NCBI RefSeq assembly: GCF_964021845.1
Contig: NZ_CAXHZC010000007.1
Span: forward strand, 248,001-312,000
DNA length: 64,000 nt
From: Arcticibacterium sp964021845
GTDB taxonomy: Bacteria; Bacteroidota; Bacteroidia; Cytophagales; Spirosomataceae
Reading direction: 5' to 3'
Shown here: piece after piece, positions 43,750 to 50,929 of the stretch
Layout: the number at the start of each line of letters is the position of its first letter
Numbering within the stretch: position 1 is the first letter of the stretch
Program-made: the position numbers and the translations under genes
Notes under the pieces: model-generated
Told to the model about the DNA's origin: nothing
What the model saw: only the letters and a program-made list of their open reading frames with translations
Databases searched by the model: none

Positions 43750-45210
43750 ATGAAAATAACAATGAAATATATATATAGTTTAGCTACAGCAGCTTTGTTG
43801 TGCTTTTCTGTAACTTCTTGCGATGAGAGGCTTGCAGATTTAAATATTGACCCGAATAACTCACCGGTAGCTTCAGATCCTCAAATCTTAACAGCTTCTT
43901 TGGGATATATGGCGGCAATTCAAGAGCAAGACTTAAATGAATACTCGTTTCTATGGGGACAGTATTATACTTGGGGTCTTGGAGTTGCAATTGGTAATGC
44001 AGACCGTTTCAGACAAGAAGCATCAACCAATAATAATAAATGGCAAAGATTTTATGCAAATGCATTAGAAGATTTAAACTATTTAAGAAAATCTGAAAGC
44101 AGCAGCTATAGTGGAATAGGAAAAGTCCTTAGTGCTTATAACTTCCAATTATTAGTTGACCATTATGGTGATATTCCTTTTTCTCAAGCGTTAAAAGGAG
44201 CTATCGAAGACGGTTCAGTACTAACACCGACTTATGATTCAGCTGCTGATGTGTATTCTGGTATCATTACTTTGATTGACGATGCACTAATTGACTTTGA
44301 GGTAACTGCTGGCGACGTTGGAGCAGATGACTTGCTTTTTGCTGGTGATATGGACAAATGGAAAAAATTTGCATATTCACTAAAACTTAAAGCTTTAATG
44401 AGAACATCAGAAGTTTCTGATAATAGTGCGGCAATTACAGCCTTATTATCTAATGGAACTTTTATTGAAACTTTTTCTGACATAGTAAAAGTAGATTTCT
44501 CTGGAGCATCTGGAAATCAAAATCCAATGTGGGCAAATATGGAAAGAAGCTTAGGTGACTTCTATTTTGCTAGTAACGCTTCAGTGAATGTGCTAAATGA
44601 CTTAGCTGATCCAAGAATTGATGCATTTTATAGCAGAGCTGTAGGTGGAGACTTTAATGGTCAATTTAGAGGAATCGATCAAGGTTCTGTAGATAACGAA
44701 CCATTTACAGGTAATAAAGACCACTACAGTCGTTCTGGAGCTTTTGCGGTTAATTCGGATAATCCTGTGTTTTTCATGACTCCTTGGGAAGTATGGTTTT
44801 TAAGAGCAGAAGCGGAAGCAAGATACGGTTCAGCAGCCACTGCTGAAACTTATTTCTCGAATGCTATTTCAACAAACTTTAGTTATTTAGGCGTTGATGG
44901 TGCAGCAGCATATATCGCTACTTTAAATTTCTCGAGTTTAGATATGAATGGAATGATTGATGCTATTGGTGTTCAGAAATGGATTTCTATGAATGGTTCT
45001 CAAGAAGATGAAGGTTGGATCGAATCAAGAAGATTTGACAGACCAGCAAGCAGGTTATTTACAGAAGGTATCTTTCAGACACCTACTGCATCTGCTTTAG
45101 GACAAGGTGTATTTCCAGCATCTTGGTTATACCCAGCATCTGAGATTAACCTTAATCCTAACTCACCAGCTCAAAGAGTTATTACAGATAAAATATTTTG
45201 GGACAATTAA
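43750..45210 (+). CDS. SusD/RagB-family (SusD-like_2) nutrient-binding lipoprotein
   Basis: 486 residues. A lipoprotein signal ends FSVTSC with Cys24, followed by DERLADLNIDPNNSP, the typical start of the SusD-like_2 group (PF12771). TPR-like helical blocks include VLSAYNFQLLVDHYGDIPFSQAL, LKLKALMRTSE and EVWFLRAEAEARYG. It binds the ligand at the surface and caps the SusC channel. A second ATG at 43762 (MKYIYSL) is an equally good start. It is the second gene of the trio with SusC and a small lipoprotein, whose frame begins 11 bases after this stop. Confidence 0.92.
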   Translation: MKITMKYIYSLATAALLCFSVTSCDERLADLNIDPNNSPVASDPQILTASLGYMAAIQEQDLNEYSFLWGQYYTWGLGVAIGNADRFRQEASTNNNKWQRFYANALEDLNYLRKSESSSYSGIGKVLSAYNFQLLVDHYGDIPFSQALKGAIEDGSVLTPTYDSAADVYSGIITLIDDALIDFEVTAGDVGADDLLFAGDMDKWKKFAYSLKLKALMRTSEVSDNSAAITALLSNGTFIETFSDIVKVDFSGASGNQNPMWANMERSLGDFYFASNASVNVLNDLADPRIDAFYSRAVGGDFNGQFRGIDQGSVDNEPFTGNKDHYSRSGAFAVNSDNPVFFMTPWEVWFLRAEAEARYGSAATAETYFSNAISTNFSYLGVDGAAAYIATLNFSSLDMNGMIDAIGVQKWISMNGSQEDEGWIESRRFDRPASRLFTEGIFQTPTASALGQGVFPASWLYPASEINLNPNSPAQRVITDKIFWDN

Positions 45211-45221
45211 AAAATATTAAA

Positions 45222-45950
45222 ATGAAAAAATTATTTTTATTACCATTATTCCTTGTCACAATTTTAAGTTGCGACAAAATTGAAGACTTTGGAATAACAC
45301 CTTCAGAAATCACTTATTTGCCTAAAATAGAACTAGTAGGACCTACTTTGGTAAATATTAATTGTGGTGATGAAGCTTATGACCCTGCAAACTACAGTGC
45401 TTCTGCTTCAGAAGGAGGTTCAGAAATAGAGCTAAACGAAGTTATCAGTGGGACTTTTTTCGGAGGAAGTACAGTAAGTGGACCCGACCATTATACAGTA
45501 AACTATAGTGCTGTAAATAAAGACGGAATCCCAGGTTCAGCCTTCAGAAATATTTATATTAATCCTTGCCAAGGAGATGTATCAGCTGGAGATATTTCAG
45601 GTACTTATACCTCAAGTATTGTTAGAAATGGTACTACTTCACCGCAATACCAAAATGTTGGACCAATTTACATTGTTAAAGACGGAGACAAATTTAAAGT
45701 TTCTGAAGCAACAGGTGGTTGGTACACTTATGGACGTGCATTAGGAGGAGCCTATTCTGCTTTAGGACTAGAGGTAACTTCTACTGACGGAATTAATTTC
45801 ACCTCTGACCAAACGTTAACGGTTAATACTTTCGGTGGAGATCTAACTTTAACTTCTATGAAAGTTGACCCAGCCACAGGAATAATAACGCTAAAATCTT
45901 ACTGGAGCTTTGATTATGAATTTGTGGCCACTCTAGTGCCTGCAAATTAA
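45222..45950 (+). CDS. Small surface lipoprotein, DUF5012/BT_2262-like
   Basis: 242 residues from the ATG at 45222, which opens a lipoprotein signal MKKLFLLPLFLVTILSC (Cys17). An Ig-like domain follows (TYLPKIELVGPTLVNINCGDEA..., ending AFRNIYINPC at about 118), then a beta-rich second domain (SGTYTSSIVRNG..., GGDLTLTSMKVDPATGIITLK). The first domain resembles the Ig-like modules (DUF5011/BT_2262) seen in lipoproteins encoded after SusD. It probably binds the same ligand as the SusC/SusD pair. It is the last gene before a strong terminator. Confidence 0.75.
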   Translation: MKKLFLLPLFLVTILSCDKIEDFGITPSEITYLPKIELVGPTLVNINCGDEAYDPANYSASASEGGSEIELNEVISGTFFGGSTVSGPDHYTVNYSAVNKDGIPGSAFRNIYINPCQGDVSAGDISGTYTSSIVRNGTTSPQYQNVGPIYIVKDGDKFKVSEATGGWYTYGRALGGAYSALGLEVTSTDGINFTSDQTLTVNTFGGDLTLTSMKVDPATGIITLKSYWSFDYEFVATLVPAN

Positions 45951-45986
45951 TCTAGACCAGATTAGTAAATTTATTTCTATATTTTA

Positions 45987-46024
45987 AAAGAGACTGTCTT
46001 CATGTAAGGCAGTCTCTTTTTTTA
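45987..46024 (+). terminator. Terminator of the SusC/SusD unit
   Basis: AAAGAGACTG (45987-45996) pairs with CAGTCTCTTT (46010-46019), followed by a T-run of seven. Confidence 0.85.
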
Positions 46025-46110
46025 AATATATCTTCAAAAGTCCCCAAAACATCTAGAAGGAAACGAACTAGCCAAGCCACAACTGAGTTTAACCTTTGTA
46101 CAAAGTAAAT

Positions 46111-47373
46111 ATGATGCAAAGAACAATAATCCTTACTATTTTAGTCCTGCTCTTTTTAGTATTAGACTGGTACATATTTACAGGCGTAAAACAACTTATA
46201 AAACCATGGTCTTTAAATAACCAAAGGCTTGTATCCATACTATATTGGGCCATCCCATTCCTAAGTGTATCACTCATAATAATTGGATTCTTCTGGCTAG
46301 GCGAAAGACTATCTTATCAAACCAGAACATTCATAGCTTCTTTTGTTTTAATAGTATACGTTTCAAAAATATTTGCTGCAGTGGTTCTCATATTCGGTGA
46401 TATCGTTTTGATGCTTCGTAAAGCCTACTCATGGATTCACTCTTCATTTACAGATAATAATGCATCACTAAATGAACCTACTTCCAATCCTATTAGCCGA
46501 ACAGAATTCATTACAAAAGCCGCACTAGCTGTTGGAGCCACGCACATCGGAACTATGACATGGGGAATTATTTCTGGTGCTCATGACTATAGAATTAGAC
46601 GTATTCCGCTCAACCTTCCTAACCTTCCTGCACAGTTTCATGGTTTGAAACTTGTCCAAATCTCTGACATTCACTCTGGCAGCTTCTTTAACAAAACGGC
46701 TGTAGAAGGTGGCGTAGACATGCTCCTCAATGAAAAGCCCGACATGGTTTTTTTTACTGGTGATATTGTCAATAATAAAGCTGAAGAACTTAATGATTAC
46801 TTTGACATATTCAAACGAATTCAAGCCCCTCTAGGCGTTTACTCTACACTAGGTAACCATGACTATGGTGATTATGTACAATGGAGCAATGAGCAAGCGA
46901 AAACCCAAAACTTGAAAGACCTGATGGAAGCCCATAAGCTTATGAACTGGAATTTACTTATGGATGAGCATAAAGAAATAAAAATAGATGGAGATAGCAT
47001 TGGTATTCTAGGAATTCAAAACTGGGGTCAGGGCTTTGCACAACATGGCAACTTAGAAAAAGCCATGTTAAATACAGACCACTTATCCACCAAGCTTTTA
47101 CTTTCTCATGACCCTTCTCACTGGCGAGCACAAGTACTTGATAAAACTAATATTGATGTATCATTCGCTGGTCATACACACGGCATGCAGTATGGTGTAG
47201 AAATTGGAGGTTTTAAGTGGAGTCCAGTAAGCCTAAGGTATAAAGAGTGGGCAGGTCTGTATAAAGAGAACCAACAACAGCTTTATGTTAACCGCGGTTA
47301 TGGCTACCTCGGCTATCCTGGAAGAATAGGTATACTTCCGGAAATCACCGTTTTTGAATTACAAAAAGCATAA
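46111..47373 (+). CDS. Membrane-anchored metallophosphoesterase (YaeI/YkuE-like)
   Basis: 420 residues from the ATG at 46111 (a second ATG follows directly). Three or four membrane helices cover about the first 110 residues. The phosphoesterase domain has SDIHSG (about 186), GDIVNN, GNHDYGDY (about 248), SHDPSHW and GHTHGMQYG (about 353). The group includes UDP-diacylglucosamine hydrolases and other phosphoesterases acting on membrane lipids; substrate not certain. A perfect palindrome CTTTGTACAAAG (46094-46105) and AACCTTTG, one mismatch from a -7 box, lie just before the start. The MATE gene follows with a 4-base gap. Confidence 0.85.
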   Translation: MMQRTIILTILVLLFLVLDWYIFTGVKQLIKPWSLNNQRLVSILYWAIPFLSVSLIIIGFFWLGERLSYQTRTFIASFVLIVYVSKIFAAVVLIFGDIVLMLRKAYSWIHSSFTDNNASLNEPTSNPISRTEFITKAALAVGATHIGTMTWGIISGAHDYRIRRIPLNLPNLPAQFHGLKLVQISDIHSGSFFNKTAVEGGVDMLLNEKPDMVFFTGDIVNNKAEELNDYFDIFKRIQAPLGVYSTLGNHDYGDYVQWSNEQAKTQNLKDLMEAHKLMNWNLLMDEHKEIKIDGDSIGILGIQNWGQGFAQHGNLEKAMLNTDHLSTKLLLSHDPSHWRAQVLDKTNIDVSFAGHTHGMQYGVEIGGFKWSPVSLRYKEWAGLYKENQQQLYVNRGYGYLGYPGRIGILPEITVFELQKA

Positions 47374-47377
47374 TTTA

Positions 47378-48745
47378 ATGCTCTCTAAAGAATACTTCAA
47401 AGAAGTTAAAACTAGTTTAAATCTTGCTTTCCCTATCGTTATAGCTCAGTTAGGTGTAGTTCTAATGAGCGTTTCGGACAATATTATGATTGGCCGATTC
47501 ATAGGTAAAGAGGCTTTAGCAGCTGCTGGCTTATCCAACTCCCTTTGCTTTCTAATAGCATCTATTGCAGTAGGTGGCTTTCCCATCGTTTCACCATTAA
47601 TTTCAAAGCACTTTGCCGCAAAGAATGCTAACAAAATGCTTGAAACATTCACAGCATCCATTGCCATTGCTATAATCTACTCAGTGGCTCTTACAGCCAT
47701 CAGCTTAGTCCTACTATTAAACTTTGATTTGCTAGGCCAAACACAAAACATAAATACACTATCTAAGCCATTCTTTTTGATAATTACCTTATCAAACATT
47801 CCACTATTCCTCTTCCTTGCTCTTAAACAAACGTTTGATGGCTTATCTCTTCCTAAGGTTTCAATGCTTATTACTTTTCTTGGTTTGGCTTTGAACGTAG
47901 TAATAAACTACTCTTTAATAAATGGCATTGGCTTCATACCTAAGATGGGCTTAAATGGTGCCGCATATTCTACACTTATAGTTAGAATTATTATGTTTTT
48001 TGCCCTTCTCATAGCCTTACTCTACATCAGTGAGGTTAACCATATAATTCCACCAAAATTAAAACTTCTTCAAAGTAAAGAACAAACTATCCGACTACTA
48101 CGCCTTAGTATCCCAAGTGGCCTTCAGTTCTTGTTTGAAATAGGAGCATTTTCTGTAGCCTTAATTATGATGGGTTGGATAAGTGAAGATGCTTTAGCAG
48201 CACATCAAATAGCCATTAACATAGCAGCAACAGCCTATATGACAGCTACTGGAATTGCGTATTCTGGAGCCATAAGAGTTGGCAATGCCGTAGGCTTAGG
48301 AAGCATGCCAAAACTTCGTTTGGCCTCAAATGTATCCTATACATTAGTCACCATTCTTATGGCTTTAACCATGCTTATTATCCTAGTATTTAATGAAGGT
48401 TTAATAGGTATTTACATTGATGATCAAGATATAATTCAACTAGCTAAACCGCTATTAGTTATTGCGGCAGTCTTCCAGTTATCCGACGGTATTCAAGCCG
48501 TAGCTTTAGGAAACTTACGTGGAATCTCGGATGTCAAAATACCCGCTTATATAACCTTTGTGGCTTATTGGGTAATTTCCCTGCCGCTAGGTTACTTTTT
48601 TGCCTTTCACTTTCACATGGGAGCATCTGGGATATGGTACGCCTTACTTATTGGACTCAGTTTTGCCGCCATTTTTCTTAGTCTGAGGTTTTTTAGAGCT
48701 CTAAAAAACGAGAAGCTAATTTTTCAAGATATTAAAACTATCTAG
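47378..48745 (+). CDS. MATE family multidrug efflux transporter (NorM-like)
   Basis: 455 residues from the ATG at 47378, 4 bases after the previous stop. Twelve hydrophobic helices. Both MatE halves are present: LAFPIVIAQLGVVLMSVSDNIMIGRF begins the first and LRLSIPSGLQFLFEIGAFSV the second (given here by their opening residues). Members export cationic drugs using Na+ or H+ gradients. The stop overlaps the convergent M48 gene by 8 bases, so the two transcripts run into each other. Confidence 0.9.
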   Translation: MLSKEYFKEVKTSLNLAFPIVIAQLGVVLMSVSDNIMIGRFIGKEALAAAGLSNSLCFLIASIAVGGFPIVSPLISKHFAAKNANKMLETFTASIAIAIIYSVALTAISLVLLLNFDLLGQTQNINTLSKPFFLIITLSNIPLFLFLALKQTFDGLSLPKVSMLITFLGLALNVVINYSLINGIGFIPKMGLNGAAYSTLIVRIIMFFALLIALLYISEVNHIIPPKLKLLQSKEQTIRLLRLSIPSGLQFLFEIGAFSVALIMMGWISEDALAAHQIAINIAATAYMTATGIAYSGAIRVGNAVGLGSMPKLRLASNVSYTLVTILMALTMLIILVFNEGLIGIYIDDQDIIQLAKPLLVIAAVFQLSDGIQAVALGNLRGISDVKIPAYITFVAYWVISLPLGYFFAFHFHMGASGIWYALLIGLSFAAIFLSLRFFRALKNEKLIFQDIKTI

Positions 48746-49538
48746 CACGATAATTTTCAATGTGCTCCTTTATCTTTCCAATTCTATTGGATGGGCTTGG
48801 ATGCGAGCTCATGAACTCATCTCTATCCATTTCGCCACCACCCGCTTCTGCTAATATTTCCATTACTTGAATCATAGCTTCTGCGTTATAACCAGCGTCC
48901 ATCATATAATTTACACCAAATTCATCCGACTCTAATTCGTCGTCACGACCAAACTTCATCATTTTAACTTGGGCCACATAATTCGCTATTTCCGATGTTC
49001 CATAACTACCGCTGGCTGCCGTAGCCGCTCCTGCCAAACCTTGAAAAAAAGCACTTTGAGCCATTTGTTGAGCAGAGTGCCTATGAACAACGTGACCTAC
49101 CTCATGACCTAAAACCCCTGCCAGTTGGTCTTCCGTTGACAAACGACTTAATAAACCAGCTGTTATAAATATTTGGCCACCAGGCAAAGCAAAAGCATTC
49201 ACAGTTCTATCATCTCTTAAGACATGAAAATCAAAACGATAAGGATTTTCAATACCTCTTGCGGCTAATACTTGATTGAAACTTGTGACTATTCTATTTC
49301 CTACGGTTTTAATTTGCCTCTGAATATCGTTATCTGGATATAATCCTCCATATTCCTGAGCCATTTGAGGGGCAGACTGAAGCCCCATGGCCACCTCTTG
49401 CTCCGGGCTCATTCCTACTTGCTGACTTTCGCCAGTCAATGGGTTTTCTTGTGTCTTACCATAATAACTTATCAGGGCTATCACAGCCATGATAACACCC
49501 AAGATGAGTCTCATTTTAAGTCCAGAAGAACGTCCCAT
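48738..49538 (-). CDS. M48-family zinc metalloprotease
   Basis: 266 residues. One N-terminal helix (about 10-26) acts as signal or anchor. The zinc site is HEVGH (His145, Glu146, His149), and the third ligand is probably Glu201 in ELESDEFG. NAFALPGGQIFITAGLLS is the typical strand before the helix. It resembles BepA/LoiP-type periplasmic proteases that degrade misassembled outer membrane proteins, but lacks the TPR tail of BepA. If the signal is cleaved, the protein is periplasmic. It is a single-gene unit. Confidence 0.88.
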   Translation of the reverse strand: MGRSSGLKMRLILGVIMAVIALISYYGKTQENPLTGESQQVGMSPEQEVAMGLQSAPQMAQEYGGLYPDNDIQRQIKTVGNRIVTSFNQVLAARGIENPYRFDFHVLRDDRTVNAFALPGGQIFITAGLLSRLSTEDQLAGVLGHEVGHVVHRHSAQQMAQSAFFQGLAGAATAASGSYGTSEIANYVAQVKMMKFGRDDELESDEFGVNYMMDAGYNAEAMIQVMEILAEAGGGEMDRDEFMSSHPSPSNRIGKIKEHIENYRAR

Positions 49539-49688
49539 TTATTTATATATTGAATTACAATAAGCAATTAAAAGCTAACAAATCTAACAAAAGATGCCTA
49601 TATCAAAAAGTTGATTTTTCTATAAAGTATCAACGCTATCGAAAAGAAAACAATAAACTTGAAATTCAACCCATTTCAAATAATTAAA

Positions 49689-49701
49689 TGTCACTTTGAC
49701 A
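49689..49701. promoter_or_regulatory. 13-bp palindrome TGTCA-CTT-TGACA upstream of nrdB
   Basis: Perfect arms around a 3-base centre, ending 6 bases before the -33 box of nrdB. It also forms half of a direct repeat TCACTTTGA (49691-49699, 49705-49713). A matching palindrome lies upstream of secA. Confidence 0.45.
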
Positions 49702-49707
49702 GATCAC

Positions 49708-49738
49708 TTTGAGTCAACTCATAAATTCTTTACATTTG
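49708..49738 (+). promoter_or_regulatory. nrdB promoter, full Bacteroidota consensus
   Basis: TTTG (49708-49711), a 19-base spacer and TACATTTG (49731-49738) match both boxes exactly. Transcription should start near 49745, leaving a leader of about 43 bases before the ATG at 49788. Confidence 0.75.
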
Positions 49739-49787
49739 ATTTACTATAATAAGAGAATTATAACTTAAGAATCTATACCCATAAGTA

Positions 49788-50774
49788 ATGACAGATCAAG
49801 AATTAAAGATTTCTGAACCTTTATTAATTGACGATCCACAACGATTCGTCATATTTCCTATAAAGCACATTGATATTTGGCAGTTTTACAAAAATGCTGA
49901 AGCATCTTTTTGGACGGCTGAAGAACTAGATTTGTCTCAAGATTTAACAGATTGGGAAAATTTGAACGAAGGTGAAAGACATTTCATTTCAAATGTTCTA
50001 GCATTTTTTGCCGCTTCTGATGGAATAGTGAATGAAAATTTGGCAGTTGATTTTATCTCAAATGTTCAATACGCTGAAGCCAAATGTTTTTATGGTTTCC
50101 AAATTGCCATTGAAAACATTCACGCTGAAGTTTATTCATTGCTTATAGACACTTACATCAAAGACGAGAAAGAAAAAGACAGATTGCTAAACGCCATGGA
50201 ACATATACCATGTGTTAAGAAAAAGGCAGACTGGGCTATGCGATGGATTGACAATGGAAACTTTGTAGAAAGACTTATAGCTTTTGCCGTAGTGGAAGGA
50301 ATCTTCTTCTCAGGTTCTTTTTGCTCTATATTCTGGCTTAAGAAAAGAGGTTTAATGCCGGGTCTAGCCTTCTCAAACGAGTTAATTTCGAGAGACGAAG
50401 GAATGCACCGCGATTTTGCCTGCCTACTATATACAGATCATATCAAAAACCAGCTGAAAGACGAAGATGTATATGACATCATCAAAGACGCTGTGGAGAT
50501 TGAAAAAGAGTTTGTAAGCGACGCTCTTCCAGTTTCGCTAATAGGAATGAACTCAGCCTTGATGTGTCAATACATCGAATTTGTGGCAGACCACTTGTTA
50601 GAACAGTTGAATTTGAAAAAAATATATAACTCTAGCAATCCATTCGATTTTATGGAGTTAATATCATTACAAGGAAAAACTAATTTCTTTGAGAAACGTG
50701 TAGGAGAATATCAAAAAGCAGGTGTTACATCTGACAAAGATTCTCAATCATTTTCTCTAGACGAAGACTTTTAA
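49788..50774 (+). CDS. nrdB: Class Ia ribonucleotide reductase, small (radical) subunit, eukaryote-like
   Basis: 328 residues. Di-iron ligands by position: Asp48 (FWTAEELDLS), Glu109 and His112 with radical Tyr116 (IENIHAEVYSLLIDTYI), Glu170 (VEGIFFSGSF), Glu204 and His207 (SRDEGMHRDF). These motifs are closer to animal R2 than to E. coli NrdB, as is usual in Bacteroidota. The subunit creates the tyrosyl radical used by the large subunit to make deoxynucleotides. The C-terminal tail SFSLDEDF matches the kind of acidic tail that docks to R1. It has its own consensus promoter and terminator and faces nrdA tail to tail. Confidence 0.95.
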   Translation: MTDQELKISEPLLIDDPQRFVIFPIKHIDIWQFYKNAEASFWTAEELDLSQDLTDWENLNEGERHFISNVLAFFAASDGIVNENLAVDFISNVQYAEAKCFYGFQIAIENIHAEVYSLLIDTYIKDEKEKDRLLNAMEHIPCVKKKADWAMRWIDNGNFVERLIAFAVVEGIFFSGSFCSIFWLKKRGLMPGLAFSNELISRDEGMHRDFACLLYTDHIKNQLKDEDVYDIIKDAVEIEKEFVSDALPVSLIGMNSALMCQYIEFVADHLLEQLNLKKIYNSSNPFDFMELISLQGKTNFFEKRVGEYQKAGVTSDKDSQSFSLDEDF

Positions 50775-50805
50775 TAACAGTTTATTTAAGGATCAAAAGA
50801 AAAGC

Positions 50806-50831
50806 GGGGTGGCTATGCCACCTCTTTTTTT
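50806..50831 (+). terminator. Terminator of nrdB
   Basis: GGGGTGGC (50806-50813) pairs with GCCACCTC (50817-50824) over a 3-base loop, with one G-T pair. Seven Ts follow. Confidence 0.85.
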
Positions 50832-50860
50832 GTGCCCTAACTTCTGCTTAAAATGTGCAT

Positions 50861-50892
50861 AAAAAGAGAGCCCCGTCATATTGACAGGGCTC
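50861..50892 (-). terminator. Terminator of nrdA
   Basis: GAGCCC (50868-50873) pairs with GGGCTC (50887-50892); inside, GTCA pairs with TGAC. Read on the minus strand the stem is followed by TCTTTTT. Confidence 0.75.
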
Positions 50893-50929
50893 ATTATAAT
50901 ACACGAAAGTCGAAATCAAGCAACTATAT

